Shown in pieces: positions 20,401-35,400 of a stretch of DNA of 64,000 bases. The notes under the pieces are model-generated. The model worked only from the letters and a program-made list of their open reading frames with translations, had not been told where the DNA came from and did no database searches. The DNA is from Cellvibrio sp. PSBB023 (lineage in GTDB: Bacteria; Pseudomonadota; Gammaproteobacteria; Pseudomonadales; Cellvibrionaceae), in the NCBI RefSeq assembly GCF_002007605.1, contig NZ_CP019799.1:4641305-4705304 (forward strand), given 5' to 3'. The position numbers and the translations under genes are program-made. Every line of letters begins with the position of its first letter. Position 1 is the first letter of the stretch.

Positions 20401-23400
20401 GGCATGGATTCATTGCGCGTACTCAATGCGAATCGGGTGATTTGGCTCAATGTGACGGGCAGTGGCAATGAAACCGCCGCCCACCTGCAAACCCATCCAC
20501 GCATGACCATCATGTTCGCTGCATTTGAAGGGGCGCCTATGATTCTGCGGTTATACGGCACCGCGCGGGCGATTCATTATGGTGATGCCGATTGGGACAT
20601 CTTGTACGCCCATTTTCCTGCAAATATCGGTGCCCGGCAGATTTTTGATATGCAGGTTGACCTGGTGCAAACCTCCTGCGGCATGGCGGTGCCATTTTTT
20701 GATTATGTGGAAGAGCGTGAGCAGTTAAATCAATGGGCGGCCAAAAAAGGGGAGCAGGGCATGCGTGAGTATTGGCGCGAGAGAAATCAACTAAGTCTGG
20801 ATGGCGTACCTACCGGTATTGATAAGGTGCGGTAAGCCGGTAGGTAAAGAATGCAGTAAACACGCATAAAAAAGGCAGCGATTGCTGCCTTTTTTACTGT
20901 GGAAATCCCAGCCGTTAAAAGAAAATCCAGTAAATCAACCCAATGTATAAGCCGTACTGCAAAATGTAATAGAGCGGTTTATTGATGGTTTTAATCTTTT
21001 TGCCCATAAGGCTAATGCGATAGAAGAAACCAAAGATACGATTGAGGAAGCCGACCTTGTCACCTTTGATATTTTTAGTGGCAGAACCTGCCACCACAAT
21101 GCGTGAGAAAATTTCGTTAATCCAATCCACCAAAAAGAAATTCACCGGGCGCTTTATATCCAAAAATAAAATAATGCGGTTTTGATCGGTTTTATTTTCA
21201 GCGTAGTGAATATAGGTTTCATCAAACATCACCGCTTCACCATCGCGCCAGGAATATTTCTGGTCATCCACACTAATGTAGCAGTCATCAGAATTGGGGG
21301 TGACCAAGCCAAGGTGATAGCGCAGTGAGCCCGCGTAGGGATCTCTGTGTTTACCCAAGCGCGAGCCGGGCGGCAGCATCGTAAACATGGCGCCTTTAAT
21401 ACTGGGAATACCACTGATGAGTGCAACTGTTTTGGGGCACAGGTTCTCGGCAGACTTCAAATTCGCGCCATACCATTTTAGGTAAAACCGCTTCCAGCCC
21501 GTGCGAAAAAAGGAGTTAAAACCCAAGTCATCCAGGTCGGTAGATGCCTTGATTTGCGCAGAGTTGTTCAGGTTGATGGCTTCATCGCGAATCATTTCCC
21601 AATTGTCCTGAATGACCTTAAGTTCGGGAAAATCCTGCGGGCTAATGAAAACCTGATTGCGGTCTTTGGCGAAGAGGTAGAAAAGGCAATTGATCGGTGC
21701 TAAAAAATTAGCGTGATCAGTTACCTTGCGGACAAAGCGATTATGTTGTGCCACACCGCGTTGCTGCACATAAATGGCGCTCACAACAAATATGGCCAAG
21801 ACGATTAATCCCATAATTACAACTCCATAAGAAATTTTTGTGCAGGGTGGAACAAGCTATGCGTGGCTTGTTCCACCGTTTACCAACTGCTTCGGGTGTA
21901 TCGCTAAATTAGAAGAAAATCCAATAAATCAGTGCGAGGTATAGGCTGTACTGCAATACATAATAAAGTGTGCTGTTAAAGCGTTTGATTTTTTTACCCA
22001 GAATACGAACCTGATAAAGCGTGCTAAAGGCGCGGTTTAAAAAGCCCACTTTGTCGCCGGGTAAATTTTTTGTGGCAGAGCCAGCAACAACAATGCGCGA
22101 GAAAATTTCGTTAATCCAATCCACCAAAAAGAAATTTACCGGACGTTTTACATCTACAAACAAAATAATGCGGTTTTGATCCGTTTTGTTTTCGGCGTAG
22201 TGAATATAGGTTTCATCAAACATCACCGCTTCGCCATCGCGCCATGCATAGGTCTGCCCATCCACAGAAATGTAGCAGTCTTCAGAGTTGGGTGTGACCA
22301 ACCCAAGGTGATAGCGCAGTGAGCCAGCGTAAGGGTCGCGGTGTTTTACCAAGCGCGCGCCAGGCGGCAGCATGGTGAACATAGCGCCTTTGACATTGGG
22401 CAACTGATTAATAAGTGCCACCGTTTTTGGACACAATTGTTCAGCGGACTTGAGGTTGGCGCCGTACCATTTCAGGTAAAAACGTTTCCAGCCGGTGCGA
22501 AAGAATGAGTTAAAACCCAGGTCATCCAAATCAGCAGACGCTTTGATCTGGGCTGAATTGTTCAGGTTAAGCGCCTCCTCGCGGATCAGCTCCCAATTGT
22601 CTTGCAGGACTTTTAACTCGGGGAAATCCTTGGGGTCGATATAAACCTGATTGCGGTCTTTGGCGAAGATGTAAAACAAACAGTTCAGCGGGGCAAGGAA
22701 GTTGGCATGGTCAGACAGTTTGCGCTTGAAGTGTTCGTGTTGAACATTGCCTCGATTTTGCACGTAAATTGCACATACAATAAAAATAGCGAGAACAACT
22801 AATCCCATTCTGTGAGGCTCCGGTAGTATTAAGGTGGCAAGAATACCAGTGCCTTTGGGCAATTCAACCTGTGGATTGTCATAAGCTCGCGGCTATACGC
22901 GCATTTTACTGCGCGACCGGGATGTCAGTTATTGGGCTAAGGCTCCCACGTTTTGAGCGGCGTTAAGCTACCCATCATCATTGCGGGAGCAATAATGAGT
23001 AAAACGAATAAGAAACTCGGTTTTTTTGAAATACTTGTCAGTCAGATAGTCATTCTGGTTGTGGGTATAGTGGTTCTGCAGTTCGTCGCTATAGAGTGGC
23101 AGTTATGGGGATTCTCGCCCAAGGTGGATCTGCTCCTGGCACTCACAGCCGCGCTCCTGACCTACGGCGTCATCTACATGGTCTACCTCTATGGTGGTCG
23201 GTTTTCGGCCAGTTTACTGACCGATATGCAGAGGCTCGTCGTCCACTTCCACGACTACTCCTGGTTTAAAATCAGTTGCGTTGCACTGCTGGCCGGGGTA
23301 GGTGAGGAACTGTTATTTCGCATCGCCTTACAATCCTGGCTGGCAAATCATGTATCGGTCTATCTGGCTATTTGTGCACCGGCGCTGATATTCGGGCTAC

Positions 23401-26400
23401 TGCACTTTTTGTCCTGGGCCTATTTTATTGCCGCAACGCTGATGGGGCTGGTTTTTGGCATTGCCTATTACCTGAGTCAAAGCGCCATGTTGGTGATTGC
23501 GTGGCATGCCATTTATGACTTGATCGCACTGGGCGTGATTATCAAATACCCCCACCTGTTGGGCTTACCGCCTCGGGCGGATAGCAATCGTTTTTTTTCT
23601 GATGTGTAACTATGAAAATTATTGAAACACTGGCTCCCCATCATGTGCCGCAATTGCATCAACTCTATTTACAGCAGTGGTGGTCTAACACCCGCACCTT
23701 GAACGAAGTAGAGGCCGTATTAACCGGCTCTTCCATTACCCTGGGAATGGTGGATGACGATAATGCCTTGATTGGTTTTACGCGGGTTTTGACCGACGGT
23801 ATTTTTAAAGCATTGATTTTCGATGTGATAGTGAACCAGGAATACCGCGGCCATAAAATTGGCTCACAGTTAGTGCAATATGTAAAAGCACATCCCAAGC
23901 TCAGTCGTGTTAAGCACCTTGAGCTATATTGTTTACCGGAACTGCAAAGCTACTACCAGCAGTTCGGGTTTGTCGCCGATGTGGGCGGTATGGAATTGAT
24001 GCGGCTGACAATGCGCTAATATTATTTTTGATTGTGTTGCTCAAACGCTGCTATTAATTTTTCAGCGGTATCATGCAAGCCTTTTATGTTGCATAGCTCA
24101 ATAATGCATTCAATAGTGCACAAGCCGCCGGCAATTTGATTGCGACGCAAAGCAAAACTCGATTGTTGTATGGGTGAGAGTGTTGCTTTAGGTGCGCATT
24201 GCAAATAAGGGCTTTTATTCACTATTTTTTGCGCCTCTTGCCAGGTACTGTCAATAATAATAACCGTTTCAATATCAGCGATATTTACCCTGGTTGATTC
24301 TGTGGATGGATATAACAATACCGCCTGTTGATTGGCGAGCTGTTCAAGCAAGTGTTGGCTCGGCGCCGTCCTGCTCCACACAATGCGCTCCACTAACTCG
24401 CTGGCCAGTTGTAATGCGATTGAACCGGTATTGGTTTTCCGGTGCAGCTCGCGCTCGTGGGTTAATAAAATAATATGCAATGGTTTGTTCATGAGCCTAT
24501 TGTACGGCGTCAACGCAATAATGTATGGATGAAATAGAGGTAAACCTGGCAGTGAAAATTATAAATTTACGATCGGCCCCCGAACACATCCCCACCATTG
24601 CCGAATGGCATCATGCACAGTGGGGCTATTTGAATCCGGGTGGTAGTGTGGCCACACGTATTGAACGCATGCAGCGCTATTTATCTGGTGTGGCTATGCC
24701 GAGCATGTATATCTGTGTGGATGGCGATAGGGTATTGGGCACAGCCGCACTGGTGGAAAGTGACATGGACAGCCACCCGGAATTATCGCCCTGGTTGGCA
24801 AGTGTGTATGTGCATGAAGACTATCGCAAGCAAGGCATCGGAGCGATGCTAGTGAATAAGGTCGTTGCCGTCGCAAAAACACTGGGGCATAACCCACTCT
24901 ATCTATTTACCCCCGACCAGGACCACTTTTACCAAGGCTTGGGGTGGCAGTTTATGGCACAGGAATCCTATCGGGGTAGTGAAGCGACTTTGATGAAAAT
25001 TGAGTTGGCCTAAAAACTTCTTGCTGTATAGTCTATGCACAACTCACTGAGGAGAATAAAAATGAATCGAAGGAAATTTATAGAAGCGATGGGAGTATTG
25101 GGTGCGGTAGCCGTACTGCCCATGTCAGGTTATGCAGCAACTCAAAAACCAAAATATAAAATGGGTCTTCAGCTTTTCTCCGTCAATGAAGATATGACGA
25201 AAGATCCCATCGGCACATTGAAAGCTGTCACTGCTATGGGTTACGAGGATTTTGAAACCTTTGGGTTTGATGGCACAAAAGGAACTTTCTACGGATATAA
25301 GTCTTCTGAATTCAAGCATATATTGGAAGATTTGCAGAGTACCGCTTCGAGCGGGCATTTTGGATTTTCTTCTTATCTCGAAAAGTCCGATGATGAACTT
25401 ATGCGTTTCGTAGATCAGTGCATAGAAGGCGCCCGAGTATTGGATATGAAATATATCACTTGGCCATGGATAGCCCCGGAACAGAGAACTATCAATAATT
25501 ACAAATTAATGTCGGGAAAACTCAATCGCATCGGTGAACGGGTAAATGCGGCAGGGCTTGGCTTTGCCTACCATAATCACGGTTTTGAATTTCAGGATCA
25601 CGGCGGTGAAAACGGTTTTGACATCATTTTAAAAGAAACAGATCCCGCCTTGGTAAAACTTCAAATGGATATCTACTGGGTAATGCATTCATCCAAGCGA
25701 TCCCCGAGAGAGTTAATCAAAGAACAGCCTGGGAGATACGTAATGTGGCACATAAAAGATATGGATCAGATTACAAAGGACTATACCGAACTGGGTAAGG
25801 GTTCTATTGATTATGCCAGGATTCTTCCCGATTACGCCGAGTCCGGCCTGGAATTCTATTTTCTAGAGCAGGGCGGAAACTATGCCCATAGCCCGATGAA
25901 AAGTGCTGCTGACAACGCTGATTATTTTGTGAAGCATCTACAAAAAATTATTTAAGGCACTCTAATCCTATACGCTCGATGCTGCCTAGTCTGTGAATGT
26001 GTGTGTTATGTTGCGTAATGGATTTGCAATTTACTTCAGTGTAATAAGCGTTGTAGTTGTCATGAGTTTCCGTAGGTTGCGGCGGGTCGCGTAGACTGAG
26101 TTTGCGAGCAACAGATTGAAGATCGACTGTTTGCCGCTCTTGATCAATGGCACAATCAAGGTAGGTTGCTGGTGAGCTTACGAACCGCAACAGATTAAAG
26201 ATCGGCAGTGTGCCCAAAGCGGACTTTGACATGTTCCTCGGCATGGGGGGCACATGTATTCACGCACACTCGTGCTTTTAATGGGATTAACTCTCAATCA
26301 AGTTTGCAAAAATTTTCAGAGAAAATGGGATTGTTATGGTAAAAAATTTGTTCATAAGGCCAATTAAATAAAGGGATTTTTTATGATTAAAGCTGAATAT

Positions 26401-29400
26401 CTTCGCTTCCTACAAACTCTTAACAATCAAGCTACGCCCGACAACGTTCGAAAAATAGCTAATTTGGTTCTAGCGAATTTGGAGGTGCTTATACCATTAA
26501 CAACTCACCAAGGTCAGCGAGTTCGTAAGATTGTTTCTTTGGCTCAGGCAAAATGGGATACAGCAAGCTCAGTGATTCAGCCTTTACCTGAAAATATTGG
26601 AGAGCAGATAACGAAAATCTCCAAGTTAAAAAGTATGTCTGTTGGACCATTTCGTGGTTTTGCTCGCCAAGAGGTTTTTGATCTTACAAGTCGGTTAGTA
26701 CTGATTTACGGTCCCAACGGAACAGGCAAGTCAAGTTTCTGTGAGGCCCTAGAATATGGGTTGCTGGGCAATGTAGTTGAGGCTGAAAGCAAACGCTTTC
26801 GTGATCAACAGTCCTATTTAAAAAATGCCTATGTGAACTTTTTCGTTTCACCAGATATTCGCGCTTTTGATAACCAAAATAATGAAATAGCAATCACACC
26901 AAATGAGGCTGCTTATCGGTTTTGCTTTGTAGAAAAAAACCGTATTGACAGTTTCTCTCGTATCGCAGCTCAAGCACCAGCTAAGCAAACAGAGCTTATA
27001 TCCACCTTATTCGGATTAGAATCTTTTACTGAATTTGTTCGAAATTTTACGACCGAAATTGATACTCGATATATAGACTTGACTGGAGTAAAAGCCGCAT
27101 TACTTACACAAAAGCGCCAAGCACTTTCTGGGGAAGAGCAGCAAATCAAGTCGAATACAGATGAATTAGAGAAAATCGCAAAAGAGGAACAAAGTCTCGC
27201 CAGCCAATACCGAGAAAAAGCTAACTTTAATCAGATGGTATTCGAACTAAACGGTGATAATGAAACGCCGGGTTTAATACAGCGAATTGAATCTGAGCTT
27301 CAGCAGCCCATATCCGCAAAGAGTAGCCTATCAACTGCTCTATTAGAAAATTTAGGCAATAGTATCGTTGTTAACATTGCGGAGTTAGTAAAAAAGCAGC
27401 AAGAGCTTGCTTCTGAAAGCAAGCAAGTATCTTTCAGACAACTTTATGAAGCTGTGTCTCAAGTTCAACAAAGTAGCCCAAATCATTGCCCGGCCTGCAA
27501 AACACCACTTAGTCAAGTTAAGACAAACCCATACAATTTTGCGAACGAGGAGCTACAAAAGCTCCAGCAGCTAGCTTTAACTCAACAAGCTGCTAAGCAA
27601 ATTGAACACACTACAAAACAATTACTCTTTAATCTCTCACAAATAGTAAATACATGTTTGACATGGTATCCACAGAATAACCCTCTTCAAAATTATTATA
27701 TATCCACCAACTCTCTGCCTGAGATTGCTTGGTGGAATTCTCTCCTTGTCAAGCTTCCAGATGGCTTTACTCCTTGGCAACATTTGTCCTCTCAAGTTAA
27801 GCAGCTTGAGGAGTTTGATAAACAGATTGATCAGGTGATATCGCAGCGAAGTAAAAAAAATTCTGAGCTGCATAGGCTGCGTGAGTATTCACGTATAATT
27901 ACAATTCTTCAGACGCGAAGGCAAACAAGCAGTGCTGCAATTACAGCTTCGCAGAAATTGATTAGTAATTTTAATAGTGAAAATTCACAACTCATTGTCG
28001 ATGTCGAAGCAGAAAAATCGATCCTTGCTAAGAATCAAACTATCGTTTCTGCATATTATTCTTTTGTGCAAAAATTAAATAGTTACTTTAATAATCTTCC
28101 CTCTCAGTTAGTTGCAGACCTTGGTGAGATGGTAGTAAAACTTTATAACGCATTTAATAGAAATGATTCTGCTGGGGAGCGCTTGGAGCAAATAAAGCTA
28201 CCTTTAGCCCAGAATCAGCATATGGAAATTTCATTTCAGACCAACCCAGCCAGATTTTATGATGCTTTACATATTTTAAGTGAAGGGCATATACGATGCC
28301 TTGGCTTGTCTATTCTGCTTGCCAAGAATATTAAAGAAAATGCTCCACTAGTAATATTTGATGATCCGGTAAATGCAATTGATGATGATCATAGAGAATC
28401 GATTAGGCGAACTCTTTTTGAGGACCAATACTTCTCTGAAAAACAGATATTGCTAACCTGCCATGGAGAGGAATTTTTTAAAGATATTCATAATCTTTTG
28501 TCAGCACAAGTGGCTCTTCAAACTCGGTCATTTACTTTTTTGCCTCGCTTGAATGAGTCACATATTCGAGTCGATTTTAATAGTGCACCGCGGAATTATA
28601 TTCTAGCTGCTCGCATTCACATCGATCGCAACGAAATTAGAGATGCTTTAGCAAAAGCGCGCCAAGCATTAGAAGTTCTTACCAAAGGAAAGATTTGGCA
28701 GTATGTTCATCGGCATGGCGATGGAAATCTGAGTTTGAAACTGCGCTCAGCCAAAGCACCTATAGAGTTGCGAAATCTTGCTGAACAATTGAAAAGCAAA
28801 ATCAATAGCGGAAACTTTACCGATCCTCAGAAAAATTTTATATTTTCTCCACTTGACGCATTGCTGGGTTTAAATGGAGAGTCAAGAGAATGGCGATATT
28901 TGAATAAAGGTACACACGAAGAAAATGACCGCGCAGAGTTCGACAGGCATACCGTTGAAGAAATTATTGTAAATTTAGAATCCTTGGACTTTGCCTTGGC
29001 ATAAGAGTGTGAGTTCTAACGTTGCCTTTTGGTTATGTACGGTGCCATGTGAAAAGCAGATAAGTGGTTTAGCTAGAATGTAGATTTTATGAAAAAATTA
29101 AATTACCTACGACTAATACGGTTTCATTGACCTTAAATCAAAAAAATATGAGTTACGGTGGAATACTGATGCCTGATGGATAACAACATTTTTCTTTGGG
29201 TGAAATAGAGGGAATTGATTGGTAAAACTTAAACTATCTTTCACAATTCTTTATTCAATAATTAGCAGAGGAATCCATTGTGGCGACTAGACTTATACCT
29301 TACGATGACTTGATAGGTAAATTTAAAATTGATAGGAAATTAGTAGATGAATATTTTAAAGAAAAAGTAGAGAATGACATTAGCTTGATTAATAACTTTC

Positions 29401-32400
29401 CCTCTCATACCTCTCAACTAATGAGGAGCTACACAATAGGTTTAGATTCATTCTCAAAAAAATTAGATGAATTACACACTGATATTTTGTCAAAAATTGA
29501 TAATGAAATTTCCGTCAATAGTTGGCCAAAATCTTATCCAGATGAAGATATGGCGAGATCTATATTTAGTGATGTATTTGAGCCTAAAGTTGCCCTTATA
29601 GCCGCCAGGGAAAGTCTAGAAAGAGTGAAAGAAAAATTCACAAAAATTAATAATCTTTACAATACTTCATACTATGAGGGAGAAGTTTATTTTTATTCAA
29701 CTCTACTCTTTGATGCTCATATGCTTTTTGGAAAATGCGGAAGAAGGTCGCTGCAATCTCCAGATATGGAAATATTTCAATTTTCAAAAAATTTATTACG
29801 AAATTATATCTATTACAACACTCCGACAATACCGACAACAATAATTTTATTAAGGCAATGTATTGAGACAAAAATACTTCAAACTATAGGTGTAGATAGA
29901 TTCGAATATGATGATGGCAGTCAAGCAATAATTGGAGTGAATAAATTACTTGATTTTTGTATTGACCAAGAAAAAAGGAAACTTATAAAGGCACCTATTA
30001 AATTTGAATTTCTATCACTAATCAATAAGTGGTGTAACAATTATGTTCATACTGGCAATTTCTCGCACTTTGTATGGGAGGTCGAGTGGGCTCACCACCT
30101 TTTGTCGCCACTATTTAGAGGCGGAAGTGACCGGTACACTAAGATTTCCTTGGAAAAATCAATTCATATCGACAAGTTACACCATGAGACACATTTTCAG
30201 CCCGAGCTTGAGAAATTCTTAACAGGAAAAAGCAGAAAGAAAGTAAAAGTTAAAATGACGAAAAATAAGTTTCTATTTTTTTGAAAAAAATTTTCATGGA
30301 TCAGAATGATATAAACAGCAGATTGTTTATTTGCGCTCAACATAGCCCCACTTTGACATGAATTTTGATCCATGGAAAACATTGAAACATCGAGCTAGGA
30401 TCGTGCTTTATGCTTATTCTTCAGGGGCAGTATTAAACGCAAATTGAGTCAATTTCAAACACAAATTAACAGGTCGCCCTTGAGCGGTTTCGAAGTTGCG
30501 CTATTGGCCGAGACTGTGTAAAAACTAAATTTTAGGTTTTTACAATGAACCAAAAACGCGTTGCTACTTGAATTCTAAAGATTTCAACTGTTACAAATTA
30601 GAAAGCATTTGAATAGGAATGTGAAAGCAGAACAATTTATTGCCAATAAAACCTAGTCGCTCGAAAGTTTTTTAGTTTTTACGCAATCTCAGCCGAAGGC
30701 GGAATAAAATATAGTTTTTCGACAGCTAACATCAAGGCAAGGTATATGGATTTAAAAGTTATTGATATTCACAATACAATTAAAAAAGGTCTTTGTGATG
30801 CTTGGTTGAAAAACTTCATTTTGACGGGCGAACGAGATGATCAAATTAAACCCGAGTACCTAACTACAGCCGCAGTTTGCTATGCTTTTTCAGACTTTAT
30901 TGAAAACAATCAATTTAGTGAAATTTTGACTATTAGAGCTGAGGAAAAAACTCGGTCTATTTGGATAAAATCGCTTTTACCGTTGTTCTTAATAAAAGGA
31001 AATAGGCGCGGCCATAAAAAAGAGTCAAAAGTTCGCAAGGGTAACGTAGATATCACGTTGGCTTGGAAAGGAAGGTCAATTTGCGAATTGCCATTTGGGG
31101 TCATTGAAAATAAAGGATTTCTTCATTTTAGGGAAGATAAACAGCTGTACAATGCTAGTTATAAAGAGGTTGTGAAAGATTTAAAAAGAAATATTGATTT
31201 TGTTGCTGGGTTTAATGGCTATGGAGTTGAGTATTCAGGTTTTACATTCTATCTGCGCGATGACGTTAGTGTATTGGAAGGTGAGGGGTTAAATTTTTGT
31301 CAAAATAAAGAGATGTATTTCCGCGATATTTGTAATTGGTTAACTGTAAAAAATAATGCTCTTAATTTTAAAGTTGAGATTCTGACCATAGAAAGTAATT
31401 TATATCCCTCTCTCGAAGCTGCTAACGAGGTCGATGAAAGTGGCTGTCCCGCCTATACACGTTTTGGGCATTGGCATTTCGTTTGTGGAGTAATCAGTAT
31501 TTATCGGGTTGGAAATTCCATCAATCATTCATGATACTAATGGTATTATAATTTTAACGGCCAGCAACAATGTCTGCTTTTGGCGATAGCCGCCCCTCGG
31601 CGGCTTGCTTCGCGAAGTCGCCCTACTATTTGAAAACATACGCTCAAATCTCCCAAGCAATAGACTTCAACCCCGCGCTAAGCATCTGATAGCCACGGCT
31701 GCTGCGGAGGTTCTGTTTTCTACGCCCAGTTTTTTAAATATCTGTTCCAAATGTTTATTCACTGTGCGTGGGCTCATTTCCAGGATTTGGCCTATTTCGC
31801 GGTTGGTTTTGCCGTTGGCTATCCATAGCAATACGTCGGCTTCGCGGCCGGTGACGGAGAATTGTTGTTTGAGTGATTGGGTGTCGTCGGCGGGTTTGTG
31901 GGCGGGGGTTAGGCGTAGTAAGTATTCTTTGCCATCAATCAGGTTGAGCATTTCTACCGATAATTCGGTGCTGAGTTGTTGTAATGATAATTGCCTGCCG
32001 GTTTCGGGTTTGTGGCTGATCCAGTCGCGTAGCTGTTGGGTGATTGCTGGTGTGAGTGCGATTGAGTCTTGTGTTGCGCCGGAGTTGTCGAGCAGTTGGT
32101 AGACTTGCGGTGTGGCCCAGACTAAATGGCCTTGCGCGTTGATGGTTAATAAATATTGGCCTGCGGTATCCAGTGCGGCGCGTGCACTTTGGGTGATGCG
32201 TGCATTTGCCAGATGGACTTGCATGCGCGCAATTAATTCGTCGGCTTTAATCGGCTTGGTAATATAGTCCACGCCGCCTGCGCCCAATCCCATAACGATA
32301 TGTTCGGTATCGCTAAGCCCGGTCATAAAAATAATAGGTACATCGGCCAGTTGTGGATTTTGTTTTAACCGTTTACAGGTTTCAAAGCCATCCATGTTAG

Positions 32401-35400
32401 GCATGATGGCATCGAGCAAAATAATATCGGGGCGAATATTTTGGGTGATGGTTAATGCTTGTGCGCCTTCCAGTGCGACAAGGACGGTAAATTTTGCATC
32501 CTCCAGAACATCATTCAGCATATGAATGCTATCAATAGAGTCATCAACCACGAGTACCACATTGCTATTGCTGATCATTTTGGTCTCCGTTTAGTGAGTG
32601 AGTTCGGCTGCGCAGTAATCGTCAATCAGTTCAATGACTTTCTCAAACTGGAAGTGGGTACTGAGTTGTTGTAACTGCTGTAGCCATGGTGAATCTTTAT
32701 TATGGTGACTGCTGTTTTGTAATTGTTGGATATGTTCTAACAAGCCTTTTTTGTGGCCTATAGCGGCCAGCTGTTTTAACTGTTGTAGCGCTTCATCCGT
32801 AATCGATAATTGTTGGGTTTGTGAGTGATGCGTGTCAGTGGCAATAATCTGTTGCTCGCTACTGTGTGCAGTCGCAGGCGTAAATGATTGAACCGCTGTG
32901 GGTGATGTTGTTTTTTCATAGCACCAGGTGAGTTTTAACAGACTGCCAATATGATCCAACAGCAGCGGTAAGCGCACAGGTTTTATCACATAGGCGTTGT
33001 GCAAAGGTGGTTGTGGTGCATCGGTTTGCGGCTCTTGCGCATGGTGAGTATTGGCTAAATGCTCTTTGCCTTCGCTGGCATCGGCGGAGACCATGAGTAT
33101 GGGGCCATGATAATCCTGCGCGCGCAATTGTTCCGCGACTTGCCAACCGCTCATTTCCGGCATGGATACATCCAGCATAATTAAATCCGGCGCTGTGCCT
33201 TGTGCTACTTCATCCTTATAGCGCGTTACGACTGCCAGGGGATTGTCCATGTCGATAATGTCAAACCCGAGCGGGCTGAGCATGGCGCGCATTAATTGGC
33301 GATGACTCGCATCATCATCGACCAATAACAGGCGACGCACAGCACCTTGGTAACCGTAAATGGTTTGCACCGGTGCGGTAATGGATTCACGTTGCGGGTT
33401 GGTAATACTGGCTAACATTAAACTGGCTTTAAATTGACTGCCTTGCCCAAGTTTGCTGGTGACGGCAATATCACCGCCCATAATTTCACAGAGCAGGCGG
33501 GTGATCGTTAGGCCCAAGCCGGTTCCCGTTGCGGTAGAACCCGGGCGATGTACGCGCTCAAAGGGGCGAAAAATACGCTCCATATTTTCTGCGGCAATAC
33601 CTTCGCCGGTATCGGTGACAGTAAATTCGGCTACCTGGCTGCGGTAGCGCAATTTAAAAACGACTTTACCTTTATTGGTGTATTTCACCGCGTTGGATAA
33701 CAAATTAATTAAAATTTGCCGCAGGCGTTTTTCATCGGTGCGCACCAATTCTGGCAGGCGATCCTGACATTCATAAATAAATTCCAGCCCTTTGGCTTCC
33801 GCTTGCAAGCGGAACATATGCACTAACTGCTCAAGTAAGAGTGATAAACGCACTTGATCCTGATGCAAATCCAAGCGGCCTGCTTCAATTTTGGAAATAT
33901 CCAGCAAGCCTTCAATTAAATCGGCAAGGTGTTCACCGCTGCGACGAATAACGCCCAACGCATCTTTGCGCGAAGCGGGAATATCGCTGGCTTTTTCCAA
34001 CAGTTGGGCATAACCCAGTACCGCGTTCAGCGGCGAACGCAGTTCATGACTGATACCTGTGAGGTAGCGACTTTTGGCAAGGTTAGCGGCTTCTGCTTGT
34101 TCCTTGGCCGTTTGCAGTGCGCGGTCGGTACGTTCATGCGCTTCAATTTCTTCCATCAACAAGCGGGTTTGCCGCTGTGATTCTTCTTGCGCTACTACGC
34201 GACTTTCATGGGCTAATACAAATAACCAGCTCACGACACCGGTAATAATCACCAACAGGAAAAAGACTTTCCACAAGGTGGCTTCCAGTAGTGCCGCTGT
34301 TTCCGGTGCATCTATGGGGGTTTGAAAATAAATGAGCGATAATAAAATGGCCGAGAGCCCATTAATCACTACTACTAAAATAATAAAATGCCCCAAACGG
34401 GAGTTGATATTGTCGCCAATGGAGTCAGGTAAAAATCGCTTTAAAAAATTACCGACTTGATGCACATAGCCTGCATCGGGTTTGCAGTAATCCTGGCAGC
34501 GAGCATCCAGCGAGCAGCAGAGTGAGCAGATGTCTCCGGCGTAAGCCGGGCAATAAGTCATATCTTCATATTCAAATTTGTGCTCGCAAATGCAGCAGGA
34601 CACTGTAGCCTGGCGATGGGCGTGGTAACGCAGTTGTTCAACATCGCTAATGCTGGTGACGGGACGTGCAAGGTAATAGCGCCCACGTGTCACAATAGCA
34701 ATCAGTGGGGCACAAATTAACGCGAGGCCGAGTGCAATAAAATGGGACAGTGCTTGCGCAATATCGCCCAATACGCCGGCATGACACACAATGCCCATGA
34801 CCGAAGCGATTAACATGGAGCCAACACCCACCGGGTTGATGTCGTACAGGTGTGCGCGTTTAAATTCGATGTGCTTGGGGCTGAGGCCGAGGGGTTTGTT
34901 AATCACCAGATCGGCCACCAGTGAACCCAACCAGGCGACGGCGACAATACCGTAAAAACCCAGGGTTTGTTCCAGTGCGCGATATACGCCCAGTTCCATT
35001 AATAACAGCGCGATGGCCACATTAAAGACTAACCAGACTACGCGGCCCGGGTGACTATGGGTTAAGCGCGAGAAAAAATTTGACCAGGCGATGGAGCCCG
35101 CGTAAGCGTTGGTCACATTAATTTTTAGCTGACTTAAAATCACAAAAATTCCGGCGACCGACAGGGCTACTTCTGGTGAGCTGGTGATATAGGTAAAGGC
35201 CACCATGTACATGCGTGTAGGGTCGGCAGCTTCTTCCATGCCGATGCCGTGATTCAAGGCGAGTACCGCCAGAAATGAACCGGCTAAAATTTTGATTGCG
35301 CCAATCACAATCCAGCCCGGCCCACCGGCGATTAATGCGGCCCACCAGCGCCAGCGTGTTTTGGCATTTGGTTCAGGCAGGAAGCGCAAAAAATCGACTT